Counted from the stretch's first letter, positions 1 through 11,500 are shown. The stretch: DNA of 64,000 nt from Podospora pseudocomata (GCF_035222375.1 NC_085891.1:2666001-2730000), one strand, 5' to 3'. Numbers and translations are program-made. The notes: generated by a model not told the origin, from the sequence alone.

Positions 1-1905
1 AAAATGCTTCTCCTGCAACGGCCTAGCATCCAGTATCTCCTCTGCCGGCGCAGGCGTGAACCAGTTTCTGGGAAACAACCCCGCCCCAGGGTTATCCGTC
101 TCATCTGGTGCGTTTGGGTCGTGTTCCCGGAGGGGATGATCCAATAACTCTGGTCGGATTGCTGGCGGTGCTGCTCGGAGCGTAATGACTGATCCATCTT
201 CAGACACGGGCTTGCCACCCCAAGCCGGGCTCTGGGGTCGTGATTGCGGTTGCCTTTGAAACGGTGGCTGCAATTCCAGATACGAACCTGCAGGATCCCG
301 TCGGTTCGGTCCAAGCCCAGAACCAGAGTCGGCTCGGAAGCGGGCCGAGTGCGGGGGGCTCGCGAACCGGTCACGGCTAGGCACAGGCGAAGATGGCAAA
401 CCGTTTGGTGAGCGACCATTAAATCCCCCGTTGCTGGCCTTGGGCGCCAAATTGGGACTGCTTCTAGCTTGTCGTAATGCGTGCTCCGGAGGGGGGCCGA
501 GCGCGCTTCGTGACACAGAAGGCGGCGGCGGCGGCACCGGCCTTTGCTCACTCGGCAACTCTGGGGTAATCGCCGGCGATATTGGCGACACGGCCATGGC
601 CATCACGGGACTTTCGACATCATTCGCCCCGTATTCTGGCGTCGGCAATCGCCGGGCGGATAATGGCGACACAACCGGCAACGAGCTGGAAGGACTGGAA
701 GCCTTTTCGATCGGCGGACTTTGGCTGCCCTTCCTCCTCAACTTGTCCTTCACATGGGACACTTCTTGTCCCATATTGACCTCGATCTGCGGCACCGCCT
801 GCTCACTCGGATGCACCGGCCGAATGTTTCGCCCTGGCAATCCACCTGCAAAATTTTGGGGTGGTGGGGCACGTTGTGCCGTGGACGGGGGAGGTTGCTC
901 TTGCGGTTGTGAAGAGTGAGGCTGCTGTGAAGGTGGCTGTGGCGTTTGTTTGGATGCAGCGGTGGATCCGTTGCTGGAAGCAAGGTTGAGTTCAGGAACG
1001 TCAACTTTTTTCTCGGCTTTTAGTGATCTTCTTCTCCAGAGCTGATCCTGTGGAGAACTGTTATCTACTAGCGGGGATGCGGCCGTGTGCGTGGATGCTG
1101 GTGGTTGGACAGACGATGATGATATCTGCAGACTCGTCGGCGTTTGCGGTCTAGCAAGCCGCTGGGCATCTTTCAGAGGCGGTGGAGGTGGTAGCTCTTC
1201 GAGGTCTTCTTTAAACATCTGGTGAGTAAAAGTGCTGGGTTTTTGTGTTTGAGCATGTTGGTCGGATGGCAGTGACGGAAGTGTTTGCGACTGAATGCGA
1301 GCCTCGTTTCCTATTGTGGGCGACGACGCTGAATGAGAATCTTTGGATGGAACAATGGAACCCACTTCATTGGCAGAGTTTGTTGATGTCCTCGGTGTAG
1401 AATCAGATGTGTGGTTGGAGTAGGCAGACAGTAGACTGGAGTATGAGCCGGCAGGTGAGGGAACTCTGGCCGGCAACGTCGGGCTTGGGATAGATGTCGG
1501 GGCCGGACCCGAGGGGCTTGCAACAGTCGGGGAGGCGACGGGCCGTCGGCGTGGCACACTCATCGGGGGTGGGAGTCCGGGAGACTTTGCAGGCAGGCGC
1601 GGGAGAGGTGAATCTGGGGGAGGCTGAGCAACGGCAGCCATGGTATAAGCAGTCTTGGTTGTGAAGGTGCTCCTGGTGTCCCAGTCCTTTGCGGCCGGTA
1701 CGGGCTTCTTGATGATGGGAAGGGGGGCTCCAGCAACAGGTGTCTTGGGCAGGTCCTTCTTTGGTGGCGGAGGCAGTGGGAGGTCAGACCCGAACGAGTC
1801 CGTGTCGAAGTCAAGAGCAGGCAAAGAAGGAGGGACGGGGAGGGCCTTTGAGAAGCGAGACTTGCCGCCCGTTTTAGGGAGCTGCAAGCTCGCGGTTTCC
1901 ATCAT
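1..1905 (-). CDS. Proline-rich hypothetical protein, 3' end outside window
   Basis: One uninterrupted minus-strand reading frame runs from an ATG at 1905 to the window edge, giving 635 codons with no stop. The start is a double Met (MMETASLQLPKTGGKSRFSK). The protein is low in complexity and very rich in Pro and Ser, with many PPPP runs and SP/TP sites that suit SH3, WW or kinase contacts. Short conserved-looking islands are NWFTPAPAEEILDARPLQEK near the visible end and DKLRRKGSQSPP in the middle. I see no catalytic motif, membrane segment or signal peptide. I do not recognise the family; a scaffold or cell-polarity role would be a guess. No intron signals interrupt the frame. The continuous 1.9-kb open frame with fungal-type codon use makes a real gene very likely, but its full length and C-terminal domains are unknown. 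Confidence 0.8.
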   Translation of the reverse strand, partial: MMETASLQLPKTGGKSRFSKALPVPPSLPALDFDTDSFGSDLPLPPPPKKDLPKTPVAGAPLPIIKKPVPAAKDWDTRSTFTTKTAYTMAAVAQPPPDSPLPRLPAKSPGLPPPMSVPRRRPVASPTVASPSGPAPTSIPSPTLPARVPSPAGSYSSLLSAYSNHTSDSTPRTSTNSANEVGSIVPSKDSHSASSPTIGNEARIQSQTLPSLPSDQHAQTQKPSTFTHQMFKEDLEELPPPPPLKDAQRLARPQTPTSLQISSSSVQPPASTHTAASPLVDNSSPQDQLWRRRSLKAEKKVDVPELNLASSNGSTAASKQTPQPPSQQPHSSQPQEQPPPSTAQRAPPPQNFAGGLPGRNIRPVHPSEQAVPQIEVNMGQEVSHVKDKLRRKGSQSPPIEKASSPSSSLPVVSPLSARRLPTPEYGANDVESPVMAMAVSPISPAITPELPSEQRPVPPPPPSVSRSALGPPPEHALRQARSSPNLAPKASNGGFNGRSPNGLPSSPVPSRDRFASPPHSARFRADSGSGLGPNRRDPAGSYLELQPPFQRQPQSRPQSPAWGGKPVSEDGSVITLRAAPPAIRPELLDHPLREHDPNAPDETDNPGAGLFPRNWFTPAPAEEILDARPLQEKHF

Positions 1906-4006
1906 CTTGTCCGTCTTGTTTTGCCCGCGTGTGGATCGAGGGAGGCACGGATAGTAGCGTAGCGCACGTCGGAATCTTTTTTTTTTGGCTCACTTTTCCT
2001 TCAAGCAACACGGCGAGACCCGCAGCTGGTGTCGCACATGGACTCGCTCACTGGCGATATCCCGGCTCTTCTCCGTCAAATGAGTTTCTGGATTCCTTGT
2101 TCCTCGCGGATGTCGGGCTGTTTGTTGGTCATCAGCTTTCACCACACCCCTGGTCCATCAAATCAAGCAATTTGAGTCAAAAGGCGTGCGCATAAAGTAG
2201 GGGTATAAAACAGAGGCAATAACAAGACAGCAGATAATAAACCGAAAAAATAAGAGCAAAAAGAAAATAAGAGAAAAAAAAAGGGATTCGGGATGCCGGG
2301 ACGGACGGGACAACGGGGTTTTCGAGTCTTTTGCTGGTGACGCTGCAAACAGGCATCCAACCCACTTTCCACAGCAGGGCTCAAATTAGACGATCGCCGC
2401 GGGGAGTGTTAACCCCCTGGCTCCCTGGCCGGCTGAAACACAGCTTGACTGGCTAGAGAGCGGGAGAAATCCCAACAGGGCGGGCTGGTTGGTCCATCAC
2501 AAGGATAGAGTGCCAGCGATGACTCGCTAGAATTTCTGCGATCCAAGAAAAAAAGGCCCATTGTATTTTGCTGTCGTATCGACATTTATGCCGTGGCAGC
2601 CGTGATGATGATGATGATGATGATAACAAGAGCAGAGTATACGGGACATAAGCGAGAGACATACTGGGTTTGTTTCTCTGTCAGTTCATAATTCTCGTCG
2701 TCGATAGTCTCGTTCGATATTCGAGAGGGGACATTAGATGACGTCTCTTTCCCTTCCCTGGCCTGTCGTTGAAGATAGCGGCAATCGCGGTGGAGGCGTT
2801 GTGTGGACGTTGCAAGTGTGCATTGGTTCCCGCAGCCACAACTCTCTTGGCTGTTAGTAATCCCTCACAAAATGGATGGGATGACTAACAGGGCAGGAGA
2901 TTGCACGACGATCCCTTCTGTAACGCCAACAACGGACATCCAACGTGGGGGTTTTAGTTCTCGTCGGGCAAGACATTTTTGTTTTTTTTTTCGATATTGG
3001 GCCTCTCTGACCGAGAGGTAAAAGAAGGGAAAAGAAGGCGACTCTCGGGATGCAATGCCACCTCACCTGCATGATGACTTTTCCTCAGAGATTTTCTCCC
3101 ATGCACGTCGGCATTTCACTGCACCCATGTGCTCATGCAAGAGAATTGTTCTGTGCCTCTTTCTGTCGTGTCCGGCAGGTTGCCTGCGTCGAACCACTCC
3201 TATATGTACGGGATTACGAGGCACACACACTGTGTTCGAGAAGGGTTCCCAAGTTGGGGATGTGACCTATTCATCAGGACCTGCATTTCAACACGTCACT
3301 GAGGGGGAAATGTGTGGGTGGGAGCGTTTCCGAGGGCGGATGAGAGGTAGCTAAAGAGTTCATTTGGAAAAGGGACAGACACTGTTGCGTCGGTGAGGGT
3401 GGGCGGGATGGTGGTTACACCGTTTGAACAATACAGCCACCCCCTGAGCTCCTGAGCGTTGACATGTTGAGGCAGGTTTTCCTTGCACAAAAGGGCCCGG
3501 CAGAGACTCGATTCTGCTATTTTGGTCGTCGAGTCCGAGTGGACCTGGGCACAAGCTTCTTTCTGGTCATTGCTTGTCCGCATGGCCAGCCGTGGTACAT
3601 ATCGCCATGACCAAACGGCGGAATCTGAAGTATGGGGCTTGTCAGGTACAACGCGCAAAGATGCACAGGTGTCCAAGCTTGCTCACGGTAGGGCCGTAAG
3701 TTATGGTCATCATCTGGGGAAGAAGAAGCTCAGATGAGCGAGCTTGGTTGAAATGGCAGGTCAGAAGGCGGAAAGCTGTAACTAGGTAGGTACCTTGGGC
3801 GGGCGAACAGGAACGGTGTCGAGATCGTTGACCATAGACAGTTTGGTTGTCATTGAACCAACCTCTCCAACTAGACAGAGTCAACCCACGACAAATTCCT
3901 GTTACGCACTCGACCTCTCTCGTCGTCACAAAAATGAAGCCCTTCCCTCCCACATCCTCCTCACCACCGTCCCCCTATCCCGCGCCACCTGCCTCTCGCG
4001 CCGGGG
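1906..4006. other. Intergenic, no gene recognised
   Basis: The left 700 bp is presumably promoter and 5' UTR of the proline-rich gene, with A-rich and T-rich runs near 1975 and 2270 and a short (ATG/GAT)n tract near 2605-2622. I find no long frame with an ATG and plausible codon use, and no tRNA. Confidence 0.5.
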
Positions 4007-4660
4007 CTGTACCTGCGTACGCAGCAGGAGGTGTATCTCGCGAGGGCGAGGCAAGGGTGGGAGTGGTTTCGGGGTGGTGGGATGATTAACGAGCAGAACC
4101 TCGTCAATGATGGGTTGAGGGAGGATGGGAGTTGTAGAAATAATGGCCAGATGGAGTGGAGTTATAATCAGGGGGTGGTGCTGGGGGTGGGGGGGTTGGT
4201 CGGTTGGTGTGTTATATGGAAGGTAGCCTGTGTTGAACCGCTGCCAACGGGGAATAGATCTTTATACAGCTACGAAGGATAGTCAATGTCTTTCCCAAGC
4301 GAGGAATATCGCCGATGCGGCGGTGGCGAGTTCTAGTCTTTTGATGGTGTCTTCTTCGGGGATTCTGACCGAGTCTTGTGGGGGGGATGGGAATTGTAAT
4401 AATGACCAGCAGGCTTTCAAGGGGATAGTTACGTATAATCTTGCAAAGTTGGATAAGACGTACCCGGGTGAGAGGATGTATAAGGGGGGTGCTGACTCGA
4501 TGGGCGGAGGAGATGTGGTAGAATGATCGGGGGGTGGTGAGCAAGTGGGGAGGATGGGGAGGGGAACTTGTATGGTGTTTCTTGGGGTGGGCCCTACGAG
4601 AAGGGGAGTTTGGGGAAGCAGGTTTCGGTGGCGGGGTTGTTTGTGAGTTTGGTTGAGTAG
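4007..4660 (+). pseudogene. Relic of a GH76 (alpha-1,6-mannanase/DCW1-like) gene
   Basis: Translated pieces match the C-terminal half of fungal GH76 enzymes of cell-wall mannan and GPI-protein processing. The first piece reads QQEVYLARARQGWEWF, then GMINEQNLVNDGL and NNGQMEWSYNQGVVLG. A 55-nt intron fits at 4203-4257 (G|gttggt to gaatag|AT), and splicing joins GGLV to DLYTATKDSQCLSQARNIAD. The family motif NNDQQAFKGI follows. The frame then hits a stop at 4524-4526. A shifted frame carries the family's final segment (YGVSWGGPYEKGSLGKQVSV) to a stop at 4658-4660. No start codon, signal peptide or N-terminal half with the catalytic Asp-Asp pair is visible, so the gene is 5'-truncated and frameshifted. 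Homology is judged from remembered family motifs. It lies beside a repeat-rich stretch, which fits local decay. Confidence 0.7.
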
Positions 4661-5118
4661 GTAGAGAGATCGATTGGGAGAGGAAGGTAGGTGGTTCATT
4701 GGGAATAATTGCCTTTTACTTACTGGTATAAGTTAAAGAAAGGTGAAGACCAATCAGCTACCCACACAACCTGATAAGATCCTCTCATCCACCAAGCCAA
4801 AACAAAGGCCAACCAAAGTGAAAGTGGACAGAATGACTGGATGTTATCTGGCTAACTTACAGCAAGCAGCGCGTGCAAGAGATCAAGACTGCATCCAAGC
4901 ATCTGCCCACTTCCAGCTCTCAACCTGGCTCGGCGAAACCGTCAGAAAGAGCTCGAACAGAGGCTGGTATGTTGGCGGTATTGTGTGCAGGAAGAACCAA
5001 CTGTGAGCGACTTAATGGCAGAGAAGAAGCCATCCTTTATACAGGCTTTAGCTTGATGGATAGATGGTACCCTTAAGCCTTCTCAAGAGGCACGCACAAG
5101 CCGAAAGGAGAAGAGAAT
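4661..5118. other. Intergenic, no gene recognised
   Basis: Stretch between the GH76 relic and the dispersed repeat. No open frame with coding character, no tRNA and no terminal repeat was seen. Confidence 0.45.
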
Positions 5119-5240
5119 AGCGCTTCTCTGCGCCGCGTTAGCAGTTGCGGCATTCTCTTGAGCTCGCTCGCCCGTGAGGGCGTCGGCCCAGTCAAAACCA
5201 TGGGGCGGCAAACGAAAAGTCCATCTTTGGCAAAGAAATT

Positions 5241-5630
5241 GAGAGAACCTATACGGAACCCCCTATTTAGCTTACCAGCACCCCGCCTTAATATAGAATT
5301 CAACTATAATGCGAAGCATAATTATTAAGGGTTAAAAGACATTCAATAGGCTCTAAAGGATAGCTAAAAGGCGTTAAAATAGAATTAGAAAAACGTTCAA
5401 AGAAAATTAAAAGACGTTAAAAGATAATTACGAGGCCTCAAAAGATAGTTAAAAAGGCTTAAAAGATAATGAAAAGGCTTTAAAAGATAGTGAAAAGGGC
5501 TGGTAAGATAATTTAAAAACTTATTATGTTTTCTTTTAAGGCCTTTTACTATATTATCGGAAAGGTAAGTAAATAGGTAGGGGGGCGGGACGCTGGTAAG
5601 ACAAATAGGGGGCTCCGTGAAGGTTCTCTC
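5241..5630. mobile_element. 390-bp MITE-like element with 8-bp target duplication
   Basis: The element starts GAGAGAACC at 5241 and ends GGTTCTCTC at 5630. The two ends are inverted repeats of about 47 bp with about 40 matches; most differences are transitions, as RIP would give. An 8-bp direct repeat AAGAAATT flanks it exactly (5233-5240 and 5631-5638). The empty site is visible in the related repeat at 14.4 kb. Eight-bp duplications are typical of hAT-superfamily transposons, so a non-autonomous hAT-like element is the best guess. No transposase is encoded. The interior is very AT-rich. Confidence 0.75.
5340..5520. repeat. Degenerate ~20-bp tandem repeat inside the MITE
   Basis: Successive imperfect units resemble GGCTTAAAAGATAGTTAAAA. 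About eight to nine can be recognised, varying by single bases and small indels. The composition is strongly A/T on the plus strand. It fills most of the interior of the inverted-repeat element. Confidence 0.6.
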
Positions 5631-5662
5631 AAGAAATTTGCCAAATTGCTTGTTCGGTCTCT

Positions 5663-6643
5663 TGGCCGTGAAGAGTGGTCTCCTCGAGAGGGTAAGGTGG
5701 GGAGAATTGATGCAGCTTGTTCGCAGGCTGGTAGATCGCGAGCAAGGGCATGGTGTTCACTCGTGCGCACGCGCAGCTTCTCTCAGTGTAAGAGGTTGAG
5801 TAATCCCTCGTCAGCTAGGCGAGCAGGCGAGGAAGCGTTGAATGGCCTCTCAAAGGACCTGGAGCGCTCCTTCATCAGCGACTGCATGTGAGAGCTCCTC
5901 GCAGCTTGTCATTACCACCCAGCTTGCCCGTGTTTCAGCTCAGGGGACGACTGGACGTTTTTTTTTTTTTTTTTTTGTCTGTGACCCTTGGCTTGCTTGC
6001 CGGGGATCTCTACCAGAGCGGCGCTTCCACACGATGCTCTTCGTCCTTGCAATACCTGTCATCAAATGGGTGTTTAAAATCAGATGAAAATCGTCGAAAG
6101 AGCAGCGCCTCCTCGCGATTATCACCCCCCAAAGCTTGGACGTGAGAGGTTCAAAGGAAATCACAGCCCGTTGTCAAATGACGGAAACATTTCATGTCAT
6201 ATTACACAAGCCAGCAATAAAGTCGATATCTAGTAATCAAACACTTTTTATTCTTTGCTTCCCGGCTATAAAGCCTACCACGCTGCAAAAGAGGTCTCCC
6301 TCATATAAAAAAGACAGCAACAGCGGTCCATGACGGATATAAACATCCCATCCATCATCATGACCGACCCATGACAAAAGTCATCCCCATCGACGTCCGC
6401 TCAAGCGCCCCCCATTACCAGAAGAATATAAAAAAAAAAGGACAGCAAACAACAACTATTTCCCAGCCTGTTCCCCTCAGCCGACCGACAGCAACAGGCC
6501 ATGAGTGGAGGTATCTTCCGCAAAAAAACAACAACATAAGAATGTGTGTAGTAAACAACACAAAACCCCAAGCAAGTATTTTTCATGGGCAAGAGCCCCC
6601 ATCGTTAACAAATGTACCCAACTTGTTCTCAACTCCACATGAC
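5663..6643. other. Intergenic, mostly 3' flank of pacC
   Basis: There is a T-run near 5960-5976 and an AT-rich stretch near 6220-6250. The last few hundred bases before 6644 are probably the pacC 3' UTR. No gene was recognised. Confidence 0.45.
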
Positions 6644-8595
6644 TTAGTGCCCCGCGGGAGGGAGCACGGGGTAAGTGACCCGGCCGGGGTCGGTGGGAGG
6701 GCTGGGGCGAGAGCGATCAGCGAGCGCCGGGTCGATGCGGCTGTTATCCGTGTCTTCCTCGTAGTCGCGGCGCTCAAGGCGCTGGCGGATGGCGCTTCTC
6801 AAGGCCTCGATGGTGCGCATGTTATTGAGCCAGTCATCATAGGTTTCGCCATCAGGGCCCTCAGAATCGCCACTAGGTGAGCTGACCGAGGAGGCACCAG
6901 GCTGGGCAGCGGTGGGAGTGCGGGCACCGTCCGACTCGGAGCCAGAGCGGCGGGCAGCAGCCTGGAGCATACCACCAGAGAGGCGGCGCTCATTGTGAGT
7001 GAAGTTGGACCCGAGACCAGCAGCCGTAGGAGGATAAGGCAGAGGGTTGGCACGGCTGCTGAGGTTGGGATAGGCGACCGAGGTGGAGCTGTGGCGCGAG
7101 ATGGGAGACATGCCGGACGACGAGGTGGTAGGCGAGTGGCCAGAAGTGTACGACATGTTGCTGGAGGGAGGGGTGACGGCGGGGGTGCCGCTGCTGGAGT
7201 GGGACGGGGCGGCACTGAGAGGAGACACCACCTGCTGAGCGCCAGAAGCAGCATAGGGGTCGACGGCTGGGCGAGCGGCATAAGAAGGCGATGGGTGACG
7301 GAGATCAACAGGGGCATAGTGAGAGTTGGGAGACCCGGTGTTCTCATACACGGTGTGCTGCATCTGCTCGAGCATCTGGTCGATCTGGGTCAAGTCCTCC
7401 TTGGTGCGAAGGTTGGGCATGGGTGGCAGATAGTAGTGCTGGGTGAGAGGAGTGGCATGGGAACCACCACCCATGGCGAGGGTGTGGGGAGCCTGGGCCA
7501 TGTACTCGGTCGCTACACCGCCGCCAGCCTGGAAGCCAAGACCATGGATGGGCATCAGAGAGCGGCCTACCTGCTGGTAGGAGCTGGGGTCAATCTGACG
7601 GCGCTTGAGGTTTCCAAAGAGCTCGTTCAAGTTATCCAGCTGGCGCTTCTCCCGGGGGTCGGCATAGGAAGAGGCATGGTGGCTCATGAAATCTCCGCGG
7701 GGAGCACCCATGTGCTGAGAGTAGTACATGGGGGGCCCAGCGTGATAAGATGGGTGCTGGGGAGCCGCGGGGTGCTGGCCGTAGTAACTAGGCTGACCAT
7801 TCTGCTGGTGCGGGTGGCCAAAGGGGCCGGTGTTAGTACCGCGCATGTGGCCATTATGATCATAGAAAGCGGGGGGAGCTAGAGGCGGATTAGCCTCGAA
7901 ATCTCTGGGAGAACGAAAACGTGTTTGTTCGAGTACGTCGAGTAGTCAACAGATAGGAGGAGTAGCATATGTGTCACATACCTTTGGAGTTTGGGTGAGC
8001 ACGGTAGCCGGGGTTCATGCCACCGGGCTGGTCCTGGGTTCTGCCGACCAGAACAGAGTCATCGGCATGAGTCTTGACGTGCTTCTTGAGATCCTGAGGG
8101 CGCTTGAACGACTTGCCACAGAAGTCGCACTTGTGGGGCTTCAGGGGAACATGGACGCGGATGTGGGAAGTGATATGGTCTCTCTTCACAGTGGTTGTCC
8201 TACAAGCGTTCCACTGGCATGTGAGGTTGAGGTTGTTGGTGCTCTTGCGGCCGACGTGCTTCTCACAGATATGCTCCTGAAAAAGAGAATGTCAGCGATC
8301 GCTCTCGTTCACAGCAAGTGAACAAACAACTTACATAAAGGACCTCGGCAGACGTGAACCGTTCGTTGCACTCAGACCACCGGCACACAAGGCTCTCATC
8401 TTGGGCAGTGCTGCTGGATGAGCTGGCAGTGGGAGCGGTGGATGGCGCGGGAGTCGCGCCGTTGGAGGTAGAGCTGGACGACCCGGAGGAGGGCGCGGCG
8501 GCAGCAGCAGCCGGAGTGGAAGCAGCAGCAGTGGTGGTATCGGCAGCGGGTGCCGTTGGCGACACCTGTGTAGGTGAGATGCCCGAGGAGGACAT
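6644..8595 (-). CDS. pacC: pH-response transcription factor PacC/Rim101
   Basis: Zinc-finger regulator that activates alkaline-expressed and represses acid-expressed genes after proteolytic processing through the Pal pathway. Exons are 8595-8335, 8276-7982 and 7902-6644, with introns of 58 and 79 nt, giving 604 aa. The ATG at 8595 starts [10 protein letters not shown]; the frame stays open upstream but has no earlier ATG. An Ala/Ser/Pro-rich N-terminus precedes three C2H2 fingers (about residues 70-155): [10 protein letters not shown]...[15 protein letters not shown]...HIRVH and [10 protein letters not shown]...HVKTH. Intron 1 splits finger 1. Downstream, [19 protein letters not shown] and [18 protein letters not shown] match conserved PacC segments. 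The tail has EYEEDTD-like acidic residues and ends in a Pro-rich stretch. Exact acceptor choice for exon 3 (7902) was set by frame. The upstream region holds many PacC-type sites, which suggests autoregulation. Confidence 0.93.
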
Positions 8596-11500
8596 GGCTG
8601 TCGAGATATCACGTGAAGTGCACGTGAAGAAGCTTAGGGTTGGTTTTTTGTTGTAGTCACGTGGGGTAGTCGAGAGAGACAAGCCCTAGCCCCACTCTTT
8701 TCAAAGGACGCCGAGAATGGACTGCTTGCGGTGGGAAGATGCCAAGACCGGGAGAAGCGTGTTGGCTGGGCAGAACTGGTCTTGTCGGGACGCGGTGTGC
8801 TTGATGGAATCAGACAACCCGCAACAGCAAATATGGACGAAACAGCGATGCTTGTTGCAAATGTTTTTGATTCTGCTGGTGGAAGTGGCTCAAAGTTTGT
8901 TGCAGAGAGGAAAATGCTTCAGTATTGGATTCAGGAGAACAGCGGGCCATTATGTCCTTTATTACAGCTTTTTGCCCTCATGGCAATACATGGCGGAAAC
9001 TCTTGGCAAAACTCTCTTGGCCTCCTTGGCCCGCTTGGCAAGTCGGCGCCTCGGATGCCAAGCTCACATCATTGGCTGATGGTGGCAGCGTCGGCCCGCC
9101 CGTCGTACCTGCTGCACTCTGCTGTTGAGGCAACCGCCAGTCATACGCCCGGACCCCCTAACAAACTCTAACAGCACTACTTTGCCGCCAAGGACAGCCA
9201 AGATGACGCCAAGGGCTTGGTATTTGCGAGGAATCCCTTGGCGTCCGTTTGTTGCCTCCCTCCACGAGAGTCACACGCTTTACGCTTTGCCCACATCTCC
9301 AGCACTTATGCAACCCCAACCCCTGACAGCTGCCATCTTCGATCGCGATAACTGGCAAGGAAGTTCATCGTTCCACTCTGGCAGCTGTGTTGTTGCGGGT
9401 CATCCATGTTGGGCATCATTCTTAATTCTGGATGGGCGATTGTTTGGTTTTTGCGGCTGCTTGCCGATTGATAACACTATCAAGCCACTTCTGATCACAA
9501 CAGCACCGCTGCACACAAAAAGCAGCTGCCAAGGCCAAGAGATCACACCTCCGCGTGCCAAGCCCTTGGCGACCCCGACTTTCTTTGATACCGTTTTGCC
9601 TGGGCGATTACCATCAGTTTGGGTCAACAAGAGCCAACCTGCGCGCTGCTTTCTCGAAGCGAGCAGAAAACGTTGGTTCAAAAGCGGCGGTTCAGCGTCC
9701 GCTAAACTAAAAAAACCAGGAAAAAAAAAACAATAAGCCGCTGCCTGAGCTGCGTGCCAAACAGCACGTGCTACACCATCTCCACGTTTGTCGTCCGTTA
9801 TGTTGAGCGACCCCGCGCATTGGGTCCCCATCCCAGGCGAGATGAAGTGGAGAGAGAGGTGAGTTGCACCCCACAGCCTCGTTGATTGGATCACCCAACC
9901 TCAACCAGGCTTTTGCGCTCCTGTGGGGTTCTGAGGATTATCAACAACTCCTTTCCAGTCACTTTGATTTTTCCGGCAGAGACAGACGTCTCCAGTCATC
10001 GAACACGGCACACGCTCCGTCAAAGCAACCACATCGCACACCTACTATACATCATCTTTGATCTTGGCGATTCTCCTCGGCAGCTTGGACTTCCTTCTTG
10101 GCAACTCTTGGTCTTTCTACCGCTCGCCAAGCCATGCCCAGCAATTGCCCAGACGTGCCCAGCCACGCCGAGGATGCCGAGAGGTGGTTCGCAATTCTTG
10201 GCTGGATTTCCTACGGTCTGCTGCCCCCTTTCCTCCCCCCTTTCACCCGCATCGGTTGCGCGGTTGATTTTTCCAAGATTGCCCAAGCTATTTTTCTCTC
10301 TGGTTCAAAACCTCCAACAGGGCCAAGATATCCGTGGCCTTCTCTGCGGATTCCTTGACTTCTTGGGTCCTCTCGGGATCCCGGGACAAGCGGTGGCCCG
10401 TTTCCTCGTGGGATTCTCTTGGAAAGCTTGGTATCAACAATGAAAGGTGAGATGACGTCGGGTTTAGTGTAACAATAACATCAACAATTCGATCAACGAC
10501 AACAGATGGAGGTGAGGGTATCGACATCGACGACCACGTCCAACCACCATTGCTGTTGTCACCAGGGATTTCACGCCCCCGCTTATTTTCCCCAGTGAAG
10601 TACTTTGCAATCAAGAAAAATGGGCCAGAAAGATATCTCGACGCATGTAAACAAATCCGCGCATAAAATCCACGTGTGAACATCCGAATCGCTATCACAA
10701 GCCGAAAAACATCAACACGTGCTCGCCGACACCGGTTGGCTGATCCGAAATCAGAGCAAGGCTATCCCAGAGATACTCAGTCTCGACATTGAGGTGGAGA
10801 TGTCGACATTGTCTTGAAATCGATAATGAGTTCATTAATACCTGCGCAGTCTAGACTCAAGGTCATTCGTTTACTCAAGGGAGTTCCTGGCTTGGGGTTG
10901 AAGACATGGCAGGTTACCCTAGGTACCTCCTGGTTCATCTTCCTAGGTATACAGGATCGGTAACAAGACCATCGATCATTCATCGTTTCAAGTCTGTAGG
11001 GAGAGGTAGAATGCACAATGAAGATCACTTCGGCGCGATCTTTTTATCATCGGACACAGCTAGGATATCCCGTTCAAGCACTATCTTCCTCAAAACCTAC
11101 TCAAGATCTCAGACAGCCAACGCACCATGCCCAGATGATTTCCCTCACCTGTGTGTGGTTACTCCTACCTTCCAGTAAATGAATCAAGGAAACATATGTG
11201 CAGTCAGCATACCTATGATAAGAGGCCACCAAGCCCCCAACAACTCCCAAAGCACAAGTGGCAACCACTTGGCATACATATATACACGTATCGAGATATC
11301 TTCGCCCAGAAGCTGAGAGACGTCATTCCTCTCGGTGCAGCCGAAGTCTTATCACCCAACATAAAGCCTACGTACCTATCTCCGGAGAACACCTGCTGCT
11401 AACCACCCACCCCAACACCTTAACCCCCCCGCCCCTTTTCCTCATGATATACACTTCCAAACATCCTCCGACAGATTTATTCCCCATAGCCACCTGCAAC

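Larger units (their letters stand above)
5119..5662. repeat. Dispersed repeat, copy A, split by a MITE
   Basis: The outer parts (5119-5240 and 5631-about 5662) match 14311-about 14454 in the same orientation. Shared blocks include AGCGCTTCTCTGCGCCGCGT at the left, GCTCGCTCGCCCG in the middle and AAAGTCCATCTTTGGCAAA at the right, then TTTGCCAAATTGCT. Similarity drops at both ends, which suggests these are near the limits of a roughly 145-155-bp unit. On the minus strand both copies can encode similar peptides (the GERAQ.NAA...AAQRSA pattern). Copy A needs an indel to keep that frame, so it is decayed. Family identity is unknown. Confidence 0.65.

Noticed and set aside
3178-4245. Similar 21-bp stretches near 3178 and 4223
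   Set aside because: Short, with about five differences and no extension on either side; chance or weak relic.
6995-7882. 295-codon plus-strand open frame
   Set aside because: Antisense to pacC exon 3; no ATG-initiated family match.
8595-8682. Longer N-terminus for PacC from 8682
   Set aside because: The upstream codon is TTG, not ATG; the first ATG is at 8595.
9125-9736. 203-codon plus-strand frame
   Set aside because: Starts at a non-ATG codon and overlaps the PacC-site array; composition not coding-like.
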